64,000 nucleotides of DNA from Coriolopsis trogii (Eukaryota > Basidiomycota > Agaricomycetes > Polyporales > Polyporaceae), in contig JAHYIO010000033.1 in NCBI GenBank assembly GCA_020543525.1, positions 1,178,001 to 1,242,000 on the forward strand. The letters are read 5' to 3'. Position 1 is the stretch's first letter. Each line of letters opens with the position of its first letter. The notes under the pieces were generated by a model, which was not told the origin of the DNA, did not search any database, and was given only the letters and a program-made list of their open reading frames with translations. This document shows positions 33,321-44,222 of the stretch, piece by piece. Position numbers and translations under genes: made by a program.

Positions 33321-35404
33321 TCAGGTTCCCTCGCCCGCTCCCACCCCCAAACTCCCAGACTTCGTGCGCTCCCGGTCCCTCTCGCGTATCGCGTCTCTCC
33401 GCACCTCGCTCGCCCACTTGAAGTAATTGCACCGATACCGGTGGTCGACCTCGTCCCGGAGCCGCTCGCCCTTGCCCTTATCGTACCCGGGCCCTACAGG
33501 CCGCGAACAAAGGTAGAACGTCTTGCCCTTGTTCGGGCCCTGCTTGTTGACCGTGTAGAGCCGCGCGGGCTCGTCGTGCACGGTGCAGCGTGGGGGCGCG
33601 ATGGGCGCGAAGAGATTGGACCAGGCCGCTTTGTCTTTGTCCTTGTTCTGGGATTGAGACTGGGACTGGGATGGGAGAGGGGAGGACGGAGGTTCGCCAT
33701 CTGCAGCGGCGAGCGCACATGCGAGGCGGTAGTCGGCGTCGAGCTGGTCGTCGCGGTGGTCTACGAGTGATGTCGGAGGAGGATCATCATCGATCTCGAT
33801 GACTTCTCGGGGGAGAGCGGAAGTAGAGGCGGCGGAAGCAGATGTTGAGGTCGCAGGTTTGGAGAAAAATGAAGCAAGGCTGGCCTGACCTTTGTCAGGC
33901 TGCTTGCGTTTCTTGGATGCCGATGCCGAGGAAGACTCGGCGGCCTTGCGTTTCAGCTTTTTCTCACTAGGATCAGGTTGTGAGGGAGGGGTTGATTGAG
34001 CCGGAAGCGGTGTGATAACCTTCTGCGTTGTATCTCTTCCTGTTGGTGCTGGCGCTTTCGATACGGAGGCCACTGTTGGAGGTGACGATCGGTGTGATGC
34101 AGGTTGTGCTGCCGCGGGCTTGCCAAAGAAGGCAGACAGGACTGTCTGTTTCCCAGAGAACTCGTCCCAAAACTTGGCCGCTATACGTGGAGGTTCCTTG
34201 AGTTCTGCACTCTGCTTCATTGCATCTCGTAGGGAGATAGTGTCCCCCGACGCAGATGTGATCTCTTCGCGCAGGTCGATGTAGATCGGGCAGTGGTCGG
34301 AACCTTTCAGTGAAGGTTGTATGTCACCGTGGGCGATCCATGGAAGGATGCCCTTTGTGACTAGGATGTAGTCCACACGGGTACCGTAGTTTGTTTCGCG
34401 GGCCTGGATTTTCATGTTCCAGCCTATTGCGTGTCAGCAGTCGTATGGACTTAGATCATACCGACGTAATCTCACACGTGAACAGTCCCTTGCGACTTGA
34501 ATGGTGTTCTCGAACAACGTCTACCATGGGCCCGTTCGGACTTAGCCACTTCTTGAACCATGCTCTAGCGGGATGCTCGTAGAAGGTCGCCTGGTTGCTC
34601 GGAAGATGTCCGTCACAGTGGTCCAGTGGGGTTGCGCAGATATTCATGTCGCCAAGAACGATCACCTCGCGATGCTCCTCCTCGACAAGTTTGCGCACCC
34701 GCTCCTGCAACATTAGGTGGTAGTTCAACTTGAACGACAGTCGCGCATCTGATGTCTCGTTAGGACAGTAGACGTTGACGAGAACGAACAGCCCGAAGTC
34801 AATCACCAGGCCACGCCCTTCCCCGTCAAGGGCATCGAAGGATGGTGGCACGTCACCGTCCTCATCAGCATATAAGTCGATGTCGTGAGGGGAAGGATAA
34901 GAACGTGATATTCGCTCCTCGGCGGACAATGGCGGCTTCGGCTGGAGTTTGCCAGACAACCCCTCTTCGGCCTTGAGTGGTATGACTTTGCGTGAGTCAA
35001 CATAGACGGCCACGCCGCTGTAGCCGCCCTTGCTGAGAGGAAAGGAAAAGAAGGAATGGTATGGTCCTGGGATGGCGACATCTCGCGTGAGGGTAGCTCG
35101 CGAGGACTTCATCTCTACAGACAAGCGTCAACGACAGATGAGACCATGCAGATCGGCACGGACCTTGAAAGCATATAATGTCTGCATTTAGTTCATCCAG
35201 GATTCCCTCGCATGATTTGAATGTGTTCCAGCTAGGAGCAATAAGCGTGATCCATTGTCACGGTAGGCAGGAGTCGCTACTCACGGATGATATTGAGGCA
35301 ATGTCCGTATGCCATTCTGCAAGCTATAGTAAGTATTCGCGTAAACAACATGCTGAGTGCCCAAAACGTTGCGAACGTACTATGTTCCAAGATAGTATAC
35401 GCAT
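33321..35404 (-). CDS. APN2: AP endonuclease 2 (Apn2/APE2) with GRF zinc finger and two PIP-like boxes
   Basis: ExoIII-family class II AP endonuclease and 3'-phosphodiesterase of base-excision repair. Exons 35404-35381, 35316-35285, 35231-35164, 35114-34476 and 34423-33321 give 621 aa. Catalytic landmarks: MRILSWNINGIRTL, ICFQEMKSSR (metal-binding Glu), VNVYCPNE, VLGDMNICATPLDH, NYGTRVDYIL and KGSDHCPI. The C-terminal half has two QxxLxxFF motifs, QTVLSAFF (residues about 347-354) and QASLASFF (about 434-441), typical PCNA-binding PIP boxes, separated by Lys-rich NLS-like runs. A GRF zinc finger (PRCTVHDEPARLYTVNKQG ... FYLCSRP ... YRCNYFKWA) ends the protein. The first coding exon is only 24 nt. 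Intact; divergent from the NTF2-like gene. Confidence 0.93.
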
Positions 35405-35590
35405 ACGCCCGTTGCAAGACTTGATGACTAGTAGTACCACTGACTCTTAAAAACGGTGATTCCACGGGCCGCAAAAACGCGACTGGGTTGAGCTGTTGTA
35501 CCAAATTCTTTTCTATTTCGTTCTTCCCCGCCTATGCAACTGCAAGTCCGAGATGAATTGAGATGGACTGGAGCGTCGGACGCGTGGAAT

Positions 35591-35680
35591 TGACGTCGCG
35601 GTGGTGGGAGGAACGAACTTGACGCGGAACGTCACTCTGACAGCAATATGTGACGTACGCGAGCTGTCACGCAGGCGTCA
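35591..35680. promoter_or_regulatory. Cluster of TGACG (CRE/ATF-like) sites in the APN2/NTF2-like promoter
   Basis: Within 90 bp of the 406-bp divergent promoter are TGACGTCG (35591), TGACG (35620), CGTCA (35630), TGACGTAC (35651) and CGTCA (35676). Five cores at this density suggest control by bZIP factors of the ATF/CREB class. Binding is inferred. Confidence 0.5.
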
Positions 35681-35810
35681 CACCCAGTGCAGTAGACGCG
35701 CTCAAAGTGGCTCCAGCTCGTTCTTCGCCATGTTCCCGTCCTCATGAATTCATCACAACCGCCGCTTTCACTTGCTTCCTGCTGAATACCAACGAACGCG
35801 ATACTGGGGC

Positions 35811-38151
35811 ATGTCATTCAACGCGCGTCTCGGATCGTCTCAAGTCCATCGCAGAGGACCGTTCGGCAAGTCGCATCATGCAGCTTCCTTTAGGCCGTCA
35901 ATCTCCCAAGAGGACGCACAACCAAACGAGCTGGTGGACAGGAGGACAAGAAGTGGACCGCCTGTAGTCAGACCGTCTGCGCCCCTGCCACGCAGAACGG
36001 TGAGACGTGCGGAGCGTGGACGTGGAGCGACGCATCGTCCTGGTCAGTGTCCAGTATGTTCGGATACATCTCAGCACTGTGTTATCTCGTCTTACTCACC
36101 AACGGTGAATAGTGCCGAGCGGCAGCACTTCTCATTTGACCTGGTCGTCGCAGGTAGCCCGTCATACCCAGATGACAATCTCTGGAAGTTCGTCCACGAC
36201 TTCTGATTTCGAATCACGGCCGTCAGACATACGCCAGCGCCGTCCTGTTGACCCTGACAAGGTTTCCGTAGGAGGTGCGGAGCGCTCGATCTCTCGGACA
36301 TCGAGTGATGGCAAACCTGGGTTCGTTCAATGTACAAAGTCATCTACGTTGGAGTCATCTACAGTGCCACCTACGGTATTAGGTCAAGGGGCATGTAGCA
36401 ACCAGTACAATGCCTCACAAAGCCGTAGCTTCAATTCACCACATGCCGGTCAAGGCCCCTCGACGGAGCATGCATTAGGTCAGGGTCGTCGGGATGTCAC
36501 TGTCAGTCAACCTCAAATCTTGTCCAAGCCCGCGCCGTCATTCCCTTCCGCTTCAGCACTCTTCCTCAGCGACCTCAGCCTCCCTCCTGCACCGAAGTCT
36601 GTCTCCCTACCCAGTGAAGCTGGGCCGTCTTATACTCAGCAACACCGCGCCGCTCCTTCTAGGGCTGGCTACTCTCCCGGTAACTTTGAAGCACCCGCCG
36701 AAGCCATGCCTATAGACGCTACGCGTACCACCTCTGCTGTGAACACACTGGCTGTCAAGCGCGAGCGTAGCCCATCTCCCATACTCACAATTGGTCCACA
36801 TCTGGTAACCGAAGGCTGCGTCCGTATCGCGCCGCTCCCTCCAGACTGCCTCAACACAAAGCCGTACTATAAGGCTGCCCGTCAGAAGTTGTCCATGTCG
36901 GAAGTCAAGAAGCTGCGTGACCTCGGGTTGAAAGTGAAGCGCGTTTTCACGCGGGAGGATGGGATGGTAATTGACTGGTACGTCTTTAGCCTCATGAGCT
37001 TCACTTGGGGGGCGGTCGTGATAACCCCTCTCATCACGTAGGCAGAGCCAGGTGCCGGTCATGTCAGATACACTGCGGCCACCACCCGTGACGATTGAAC
37101 AGCCACCGGTTGAACCGATGTTAAGACAACGGCCTATGAAGCGGAAGAAGAAGGCTCCCCTCGGCGACGATATTGACTGTACAATCGAACCTGTTCTGGT
37201 GGAGGATACCGCTGATGCCCAGCGCTTCCAGCGTGCTATCAGTCCGCAACCCTTCGCGCCTTCGGTAGTTGCTCCTTCAGGTGGCGAACCTTCCACAGAA
37301 GGCAGACACGCATCTCCCATGAACGTCAACTGCCGAACGACACCTTCATCTTCAGGAAGAGGAGGAGATACTGTATCTCGACCGCCGGAGGTAGCCTCAG
37401 ACATCATAGACCTTACAGAAGACTGCGTGGCCGACGTTGACCCATCGCCCGTTGTCGCCGCCGCGTTATCGTTGGTTGCAGCAGCTTCTGCTTTGTCCGG
37501 GCAAGACGAGACAGACGTGGTAAATGATCCTGCGATCGACTTCCTCAAGAAGTGAGCGTATCACAACCCAACTACCATGCTACATGACTGATTGTGCACT
37601 CCAGGTACATGGTCGCTTTTGACCAGGATCGCTCCCTCCTGGCACGAGCTTACTCCCGCTTGGCCACCCTGTCCATCAGCGGTCCGCAGACTAGCGCACT
37701 CTTAGATGGATATGTAGCCCCTCGTTCCATGCCACACCAAGGTCGAGCGGACATCATCGCTGCCCTCCTCGCCCTTCCGGAAGAGCACCCTCTGTATCAC
37801 TGCAACGACGAGGACGGCTTGGCGGAGGTCGACTGGGATTGCGTCGAAGTCGAAGATACGGGAGATATTCTCCTCATTACCTACGCCACGCACGATCGCG
37901 GCGCTGCCGCTGGCGCACGGGGAAAGGGAAAAGGCCGTTCCGAGTTGTGGCTCTACGAGCAGCGATTCATATTGAAACGGAAGGAATGGGACGAAGAGGA
38001 TCGGTGAGGACTGAGATTTGTATTTGTTGCTGGCGCATGGTATTGACATATGTCGGACTGTAGGAACACCCCGGGATTGTGGCCGCTCGTGGCTGTATGC
38101 CACCAGATGACGATCAAGCCGATGGCGTACAGTACGCAGTCGGACTCTTGA
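35811..38151 (+). CDS. NTF2-like domain protein of unknown role
   Basis: Exons 35811-36042, 36113-36977, 37042-37551, 37605-38003 and 38064-38151 give 697 aa. The first 300 residues are disordered (Ser/Pro/Gln-rich). A short conserved-looking block LSMSEVKKLRDLGLKVKRVF...DW sits near 350-375. A second disordered section has a basic KRKKKAP NLS-like run and acidic IIDLTED, which resembles a SUMO-interacting motif. The C-terminal part (DFLKKYMVAFDQDRSLLARAY ... LWLYEQRFILKRK ... GLWPLVAVCHQMTIKP) has the helix-then-sheet pattern of NTF2-like folds seen in Mex67/TAP. The leucine-rich repeats and UBA domain of Mex67 are absent, so it is not the export receptor itself. Start chosen as the first ATG giving phase-consistent exons. 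Confidence 0.7.
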
Positions 38152-39126
38152 TACTGAGCGTCTCGCTACTACGCGTACGTTGTAAAGTTGTGCTTGGGAG
38201 TCCAATGATGTATCATAGTATTTTCCTCTTGGGATCTGTATGCATATGACACATCTCGTTCTGATATACATGCAGGGCCATCTCGGAGGATTGGGCTGGC
38301 GAATAAGGTGTCGCGAGGAATCCCCAATGGGGCATCGTCACTCAGAGCCTCTGCATATCGGCACAGCCAGTGACGATAAGATGGCGTGCCGACGTTGTGA
38401 ATGAGACCCCTCCTCTCTCTCTCACGACCCTTTAGATGATCATGTGTCCGTTGATAGAGGTGAGTAAGTCGTATTTGCTCTACCTTTTTCAGTCACGAAG
38501 ACATCGGATGTATACCAAGTTCCATGCATCACTCGTACGTAGCTGCGTACCGAACATGACTGCACATATTAACGCATGCATCTTACTCAACAGGTAACTG
38601 GCGTAAAGCCACGAGAGGACACTGGGTCCACGATGACATGGACTGTCAATAGCACGGCCAATCTGCTCCTTCTCTCTTCGCCTCCCCCGCCGCGTGATCG
38701 AGCTTAATCTCCTCCATGCTCGACGAGCTCGACATCTCACGTCATGCACACGATCATGGACAATGTACTGCAGGTTCGTCGCCTCGCTGTGTACGTACCG
38801 CTCGGCCGGGTGAATGGAGCAAGCCGGGCTCAGTAAGATGGTGCAGCTCTGCGCTCAGGTGCGAGGCTCACAAGCGCTACACAAGCAACGTCTTGAGGTA
38901 TAAATGGGCTCGGATTTTGCAGCGAGGATTCCAGCAACCCAACAACTCTTCGCTATACAGTGAGCAGTCTGACCACCCAAATCCATATCCACTCTAATCA
39001 CCCCCCAAACAGAATCCCTTGTGTAGATCACTACATTGTACGCCTACCAGCGCATTCTGCGTCACTCAATCTATCGGTGTTCTATGCATTCACTACTGAC
39101 ACGACCGCCCAGACTCATCAGACACC
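38152..39126. other. Intergenic region with the FIP promoter
   Basis: No gene supported. It contains TATAAAT at 38899-38905, about 220 bp upstream of the FIP ATG, followed by a CA-rich leader with possible 5' UTR splice signals (near 38960-39115). Confidence 0.5.
38899..38905 (+). promoter_or_regulatory. TATA box of the FIP gene
   Basis: TATAAAT in a GC-rich setting, correctly oriented and 222 bp from the ATG, with a pyrimidine/CA-rich leader in between. A strong core promoter is plausible for an abundant fruiting-body protein. Confidence 0.5.
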
Positions 39127-39465
39127 ATGGCCGACGTGACCATGTCCATTTTCTCCATCGTCGCCGCCCAGCAGGCGATCAACGTCGACTACACCCCGCA
39201 GTGGAAACGCGGCCATCCGAGCAGCTACGTCGACAACGTCACCTTCCCACGCGTCCTCACGAACAAGAAGTTCTCCTACCGCGTCTTCAAAAATGGCACC
39301 GACCTCGGCACGCACATCGGGTATACCGTACAGAGCGACGGGTCGCAGAAGGTGAACTTCCTGGACTACAACGCCGGTCGCGGCATCGAGGACACCGCGA
39401 CTATCAAGGTCTACGTCGTCGACCCCGACAATGGCAACTCATACCTCGTCGCTCAGTGGAACTAG
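39127..39465 (+). CDS. Fungal immunomodulatory protein (FIP, LZ-8/Fve family)
   Basis: Small lectin-like beta-sandwich protein of the Fve family, known from Ganoderma, Flammulina and other mushrooms to agglutinate cells and stimulate lymphocytes; its role in the fungus is unclear. The 112-aa single-exon frame shows the family pattern: FSIVAAQQAINVDYTPQW, YVDNVTFPRVLTNKKFSYRV, SDGSQKVNFLDYNAGRGI, and the invariant end VYVVDPDNGNSYLVAQWN. The N-terminal helix that mediates dimerisation is present and there is no signal peptide, as in other FIPs. Codon use is strongly GC-ending, which suggests high expression. The gene sits between the two arms of the inverted duplication, about 1.2 kb from the right arm. 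Confidence 0.93.
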   Translation: MADVTMSIFSIVAAQQAINVDYTPQWKRGHPSSYVDNVTFPRVLTNKKFSYRVFKNGTDLGTHIGYTVQSDGSQKVNFLDYNAGRGIEDTATIKVYVVDPDNGNSYLVAQWN

Positions 39466-39897
39466 GGTGCGGAAGCGTGAGCGCAGGACGTCTGGGAGTC
39501 AGGGGGTGTGAACGGGAGCGGGGTCCTGAGCCACGAATATGTCCGGTCAATAGGGTCTGTTTGATGCATGATATGTGTAGTACATGCAGAGCGGGCTTGG
39601 CTTATGACTATGACTACGCGCAGGGCAGCTCGTACTTCGTCCCTCTGCGGGCGCCCGTGTTTATCTGTAGAACTGTGGCTGGTGGGAGAGCTGGTAAGAG
39701 GTAGCAGCCTACATATTGTACAGCCTTACCTCGGCAGATCCCGATATCGCTATTGATCGTGGCTGGCGGTCACTTTACACATTCGCTACTTGATCGTTCG
39801 CCCATCGTCTTCGTATGTTATATATCGTCAGTCCTGCGGTGGAACCAGGTACGGACACCGCAATGTGAGTACTCGCAAGTTTTGCAACCAAATTGGA

Positions 39898-40375
39898 CCA
39901 AGCCCGCGTAACACCCGATTCCCTAGACTCGTACGGCCTGCTCCGAGAACGATTCTAAGGCCGATGGGGGGGATTCACAGATGGTGAGTCACTTGTCGGT
40001 TTCTAAGTACCAGAATGCGAACACGGTGCAACATCATAGGCTCGAGGGTTAGCAGTCACATCGACTTCTTCATCAAATACACTTACATTCGTCTCATCAT
40101 TGTATCCGCAGCTGGCACGCTATGAGTCTTACAAAACAAGGAGATATTTGTTTTGTCGGGCTCATAGCAGGCGCATCTGCTGGTACATGTACCCTCAGTG
40201 GTGAGTTTCTCCCATTTCCCCCTGAACCTCATTCCATGGCGAAGCAAGTTCCGAACATCGCAATGGGAGCTCTTCCCGACCAAGCTCTTGTCGCACCCGT
40301 TTTTCCAGTCTCGTATTATTGCCTGATCTGAGACGATCCTTGAGGCCGAGTGAGATATTCACAGATGGTGAGTAA
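39898..40375 (+). repeat. Degenerate direct repeat next to the right arm
   Basis: About 95 bp at 39898-39990 recur at 40280-40375 with about 70% identity; both end in the exact attcacagatggtgagt. The surrounding 39466-40690 stretch has no supported gene and several further partial copies, mirroring the repeats beside the left arm. Confidence 0.55.
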
Positions 40376-40691
40376 CGTGTTATTGGTTGAGTAGCGGTGT
40401 TGTTGGTTGAGTAGCGAATCTTGAGTTCATTCGCTGTGCACAGCTCATAATCCAACACTTGACGCTATCATATCACCTCAGTCGACCAAATTTACTTTGA
40501 TCTTGTCAACCTCGTAGGTTGGCGGCCGGAGAACATCAAAGATTCGTACATTACGGGTAACTGTTTGTATGATAGGTTGCGAGGCTAGCAATATGAGTCT
40601 GGGAGATATTTGTGAAGTGAGAACGGCCCACAGTGCCATCTCTAGGAGCGGGCACCGGTCCGGCCTGGAGAACATGCATTTGCCGAACGTC

Positions 40692-41315
40692 CTAAGTACG
40701 AAGTTGCTCCACCTGCGCAATAGCCCGAGCGGCGTCCAGCCCAATGAGCTGGCACTCTGCGGCTGCCTCATAAAGTGAGACGTCCCTCGTTCGACGAGTC
40801 CTGCGCATCGGCTTGCTTGGCGCTTGTCCAGCGGGTAACACCATCAAGTGCTTCTCCTCAGAATGCTGTGGAAGTACGGTAGGCCTGCCATGCGCTGCGC
40901 GTGTCTGGTATGGATGGTATCGTTCTCGTTTCACAGGCTCGGGTCCAGCATGAGTGCGCCACATTGGAGGCCGGTACGCCATTGGACCGACTCGACTCGG
41001 GTCGTCGTCCGAGCTGTTGACATTGTGCTTGTCGCGGCATGACGGAGGAAGGTCACGGGAATGAGTGGTACGCGTCGGCCCCGCGTCAGACGGAGGAAGG
41101 TATGGAGCGAGGTTCTGAGCTTGCGCCATGCCCTGGTCGACGACATAACTGCTCGCCCAGTCGAAGTTCTCAAGTAGACCTGTCGGCTGCTGGGAAGCAT
41201 CGGTGCCCATAGCCATCATGAGCTCTTGAGTGGTGGTAGTGCTGGTGGTGGTGGTGCTGCTGCTGTGGCCGACTCGGCGTGCATCGTTGGATTGGAACGT
41301 CGGCGCTCCCATCAT
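40692..41315 (-). CDS. Hypothetical protein in the right duplication arm
   Basis: 207-codon frame from the ATG at 41315 (MMGAPTFQSNDARRVGHSSS), nearly identical to the left-arm product for its first 140 residues. After YHPYQTRA it lacks about 42 residues present in the left copy, in frame. It then continues (LPQHSEEKHLMVLP ... YEAAAECQLIGLDAARA) and ends 20-odd residues earlier. The frame-preserving gap could mean a retained or spliced intron in one copy, or selection on the frame. Function unknown. Confidence 0.35.
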   Translation of the reverse strand: MMGAPTFQSNDARRVGHSSSTTTTSTTTTQELMMAMGTDASQQPTGLLENFDWASSYVVDQGMAQAQNLAPYLPPSDAGPTRTTHSRDLPPSCRDKHNVNSSDDDPSRVGPMAYRPPMWRTHAGPEPVKRERYHPYQTRAAHGRPTVLPQHSEEKHLMVLPAGQAPSKPMRRTRRTRDVSLYEAAAECQLIGLDAARAIAQVEQLRT

Positions 41316-43646
41316 TGTTGTGGGTGAGTGAGTCTATTCGCGAGTACTCTACATTAGGCTGACGCTATATTGGGCTGAAATGCACAACGAGACATACCAC
41401 AGCTTGAGGCACCGGTGGCGGGCCGAGGTAAGCGTCGAGTTGCTGTGGCGCAACATAGTCGACGCTGCTTGGGGCCCATATCCTCTCAGCTGGCGAGATA
41501 GGAGGAGCGTGATCTCCGCGTCGTGTCGACAACCTGCCCTGCGGACGACCCATCACGATGGAGAGAGGCGATAGCGTCTTGTCGAGGATGAGCGGAATTG
41601 TGGCGGACAGCGTACATTGGACGACTCACCTGAAGCTGTGGCTCAGTAGCTACAGAGGTGGTTGTAGTAGCACTTCCGGACATGGCGGCCTGTCCAGTTG
41701 TCGGAGGGCGGAACTGCCGATAACCTGATCAGTCTGGACATAGTAGAAGATGTGGTAGAGTACGACGACTCACCGATGTCCTGCATGGCGATCCTTCATC
41801 GTGATCTCCTTTGAAATGCAGAATTGTGTTGACGTTTGAGTCCGCCGTGCTGTGATAACATGGCGGAGACGTGGAGGAGAGGGTCGCTGGGTCGCTCTGA
41901 AGGCCAGGTGATAAAACTTTGGAGACGTTGTATTGGACGGTGTTGTTCGGAGTTACACATACGCCTTGTCTGAATCTTTGACCCATCTTCCGAATACGAC
42001 CAGTGTTCTTCTCTCCTCCAAAGTCAAGAGTGAATGTGGACGGCTTGTTGTCACCGGGGTGGCGAGCGGCCTTGTATTTGACTCGTGACGAGCCCGTATA
42101 GTGGTTGAAGGCGCTGTTGAAGTGCTTCTAGGGTGTAAGAAATCACCGTACCACACCCTCGATCCGAGAAACATACATGTCTGGGAATGTGCGCGTTCCT
42201 CTTCTGTATCGGAAGGAGGGACATCGTGCGGTGTGGTGAGTATGATGATGGGCGGTATGTCAGGAGGCAGTAGGATGTTTTCCTCCCCAAACGTACTACA
42301 CAGCCCTTATATGTCCCAGCCCAAGGCGCAGCGTACAGCCTGGAAAGAGGGCTGGAACCCTCGTGTTGAATCGTCGCATCACAGCTTGAAACTAAATTCG
42401 GCAGAGTGGTACGCTGTAGATCCTGGGGATCTGGCTCATCGGACGTATGGTGGACCAATGGTGATGGCGGTGGAAACTCGTCAGCTTCGCGCCGGAAGAA
42501 AGACAGAATGAACCCAAAATGGAGCGACTTACATCAGTAGCTCGAGTGGCGTGGAAGGGCGAAGCATCCGTACAGCTTGCAGATGGCCAGATCTCATACA
42601 GGATCAGGACTCGAGGCGTCTCACAGAAGACTGCATCAGACGAACCCGAGTAGCCTAGAAGACAGGATATTGTTGCCGTTTGCTTGCGCGGCCTGTTGAC
42701 CCTCGACAATAGGTACAAACAAGAAACCTGAGTGAATTGTTGAGCGTGACTAAGAAGCAGTGAATCGGAGGGCATACCTTTGAATGTGCTGCGAGCGCAA
42801 TCATATATATGCATCTACCTCAACCGAGAAAGCGCGGGTCACGCAAGACTGTACTGCTTGCATATAGTGTACATACCGTGACCCTTCTTGCGAGCGTGAG
42901 AGGTGCATCGTCAATCATCAGATTAGTACTTACTAACCGCCGCTACCGGAATCAGAGCAAGGAGTTAGGATATGTAGGGATCGAGAGTGTCAATGCTCCC
43001 ATCCTGTACGTCAGTGTGTTCAACGTCTAGAAAGCCAGAATCTCGCACTTACCGATCGGAACAGGCCGCGGTGTGTCTGGTCATAGGCGCATATGTAGCT
43101 GAGTAAGAGAACTTGTTAGTCTGATCACAACAGCATCGTATAACAGGCTGGATGACCATGAGGGGTTCCGTACTATAGTGACCACAGAAGCTAGGCACGT
43201 GTAGTTGCGGGTCTACTCGACGCTCGTGGTAAAAGTCCGAGGGCGGTGCAGGCGTCTATACCTCCTTTCTTGTAAGGTGAGACCTCACTCTGTGCAGACA
43301 CCAGCACGATCCCTACCACAGAGCCGGTGGTTCTCCCGCGAACACTTCACTAAAATACCAGGTCGACCTTTCATTGTTGTCCCCGCTCCTCGAGGCGAAG
43401 TCACCGCCCAATCCCGCCGAAGCGACAGTATGCGCACCGTGTCGAGTCTGTCGACTCACATTAGATGCGCGCATCACGTCATCATACAGAGTAATCTACT
43501 TGCATGCCCCGTGATTGACGTACACAATAGTGGCTTGGGATTGTAGGATTGTAGAGAAGACGAGGCTAGGAGTAGGAAGTAAGGGAATCAAGGGAATCAA
43601 GACGACGGAGCAAGAGGAGAGAAAATTTACTGGTAGGATAACATCA

Positions 43647-43706
43647 TTAAGATGATGCGGCGTGCTTTGTCTGCTTCTTCGCAGTCCCAATCGCCGTGCT
43701 ATTGGC
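43647..43706 (-). pseudogene. Stray last exon of kinesin-14
   Basis: On the minus strand the frame [18 protein letters not shown] matches the kinesin C-terminus ([17 protein letters not shown]) from exon 7 at 28405-28458, preceded by an AG acceptor-like site and DNA resembling intron 6. No motor-encoding exons exist nearby, so it is a fragment carried by the duplication. Confidence 0.85.
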
Positions 43707-43790
43707 TTAGTACAATCATGATGTCAATCGAGATAGAGCGTCCCATAAACACACGAACATCGAATGCGAAGCATAGTAGCGAGCACACGT

Positions 43791-44222
43791 CGTATCAACC
43801 AAGCCGCCCAGAACTGCCGAAAAGAAAAAGCAATGGGTCTGATTGAAGGGTAGTGGATGCGGATACCAAGCGAACAGACAACAATAGTCATAGTCATATC
43901 CAACCAATATGAATACTGAGATGTGAAAGCACAAAGATGCCTCGATGGCCGGTGGCGATATTACAAGGGTTGTGTGAAACAAGCGTCGTGCTGCAGACAA
44001 ATGTCCAAGAATGAGTTATCCATGCATCATAGGCCGACCAACCCTCTTCCCAGCGCCAGCATAATAGTAGCATTGCGCCGAAAACAGGAGCTGTTTCAAG
44101 ACGATGAAGGACACGATGACAGTACAAATATGGGAGCGTACGGCTCTGCCTGCAGTGTGAGGTCAGCTCCTGCCGCGGATGCCTGGGGAGTTTGCTCACA
44201 GCCGAAACAAATGTATTTCGCC
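43791..44222. other. Short intergenic stretch
   Basis: Between the right duplication arm and the zinc-cluster gene stop codon. Only short meaningless frames; probably the 3' UTR of the zinc-cluster gene. Confidence 0.45.

Larger units (their letters stand above)
40690..43790 (-). repeat. Right arm of the inverted segmental duplication
   Basis: Reverse complement of about 28330-31510. It ends near 43790 in sequence related to the end of kinesin exon 6 and intron 6, and at the other side near 40690 within the hypothetical frame. It is shorter than the left arm by a roughly 125-bp gap in the coding part. Because the left arm joins a complete kinesin gene, the left is the likely source. Confidence 0.85.

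Noticed and set aside
36607..37548. 313-codon minus-strand frame
   Set aside because: Antisense to the NTF2-like gene, whose exon phases and NTF2-like end are consistent on the plus strand.
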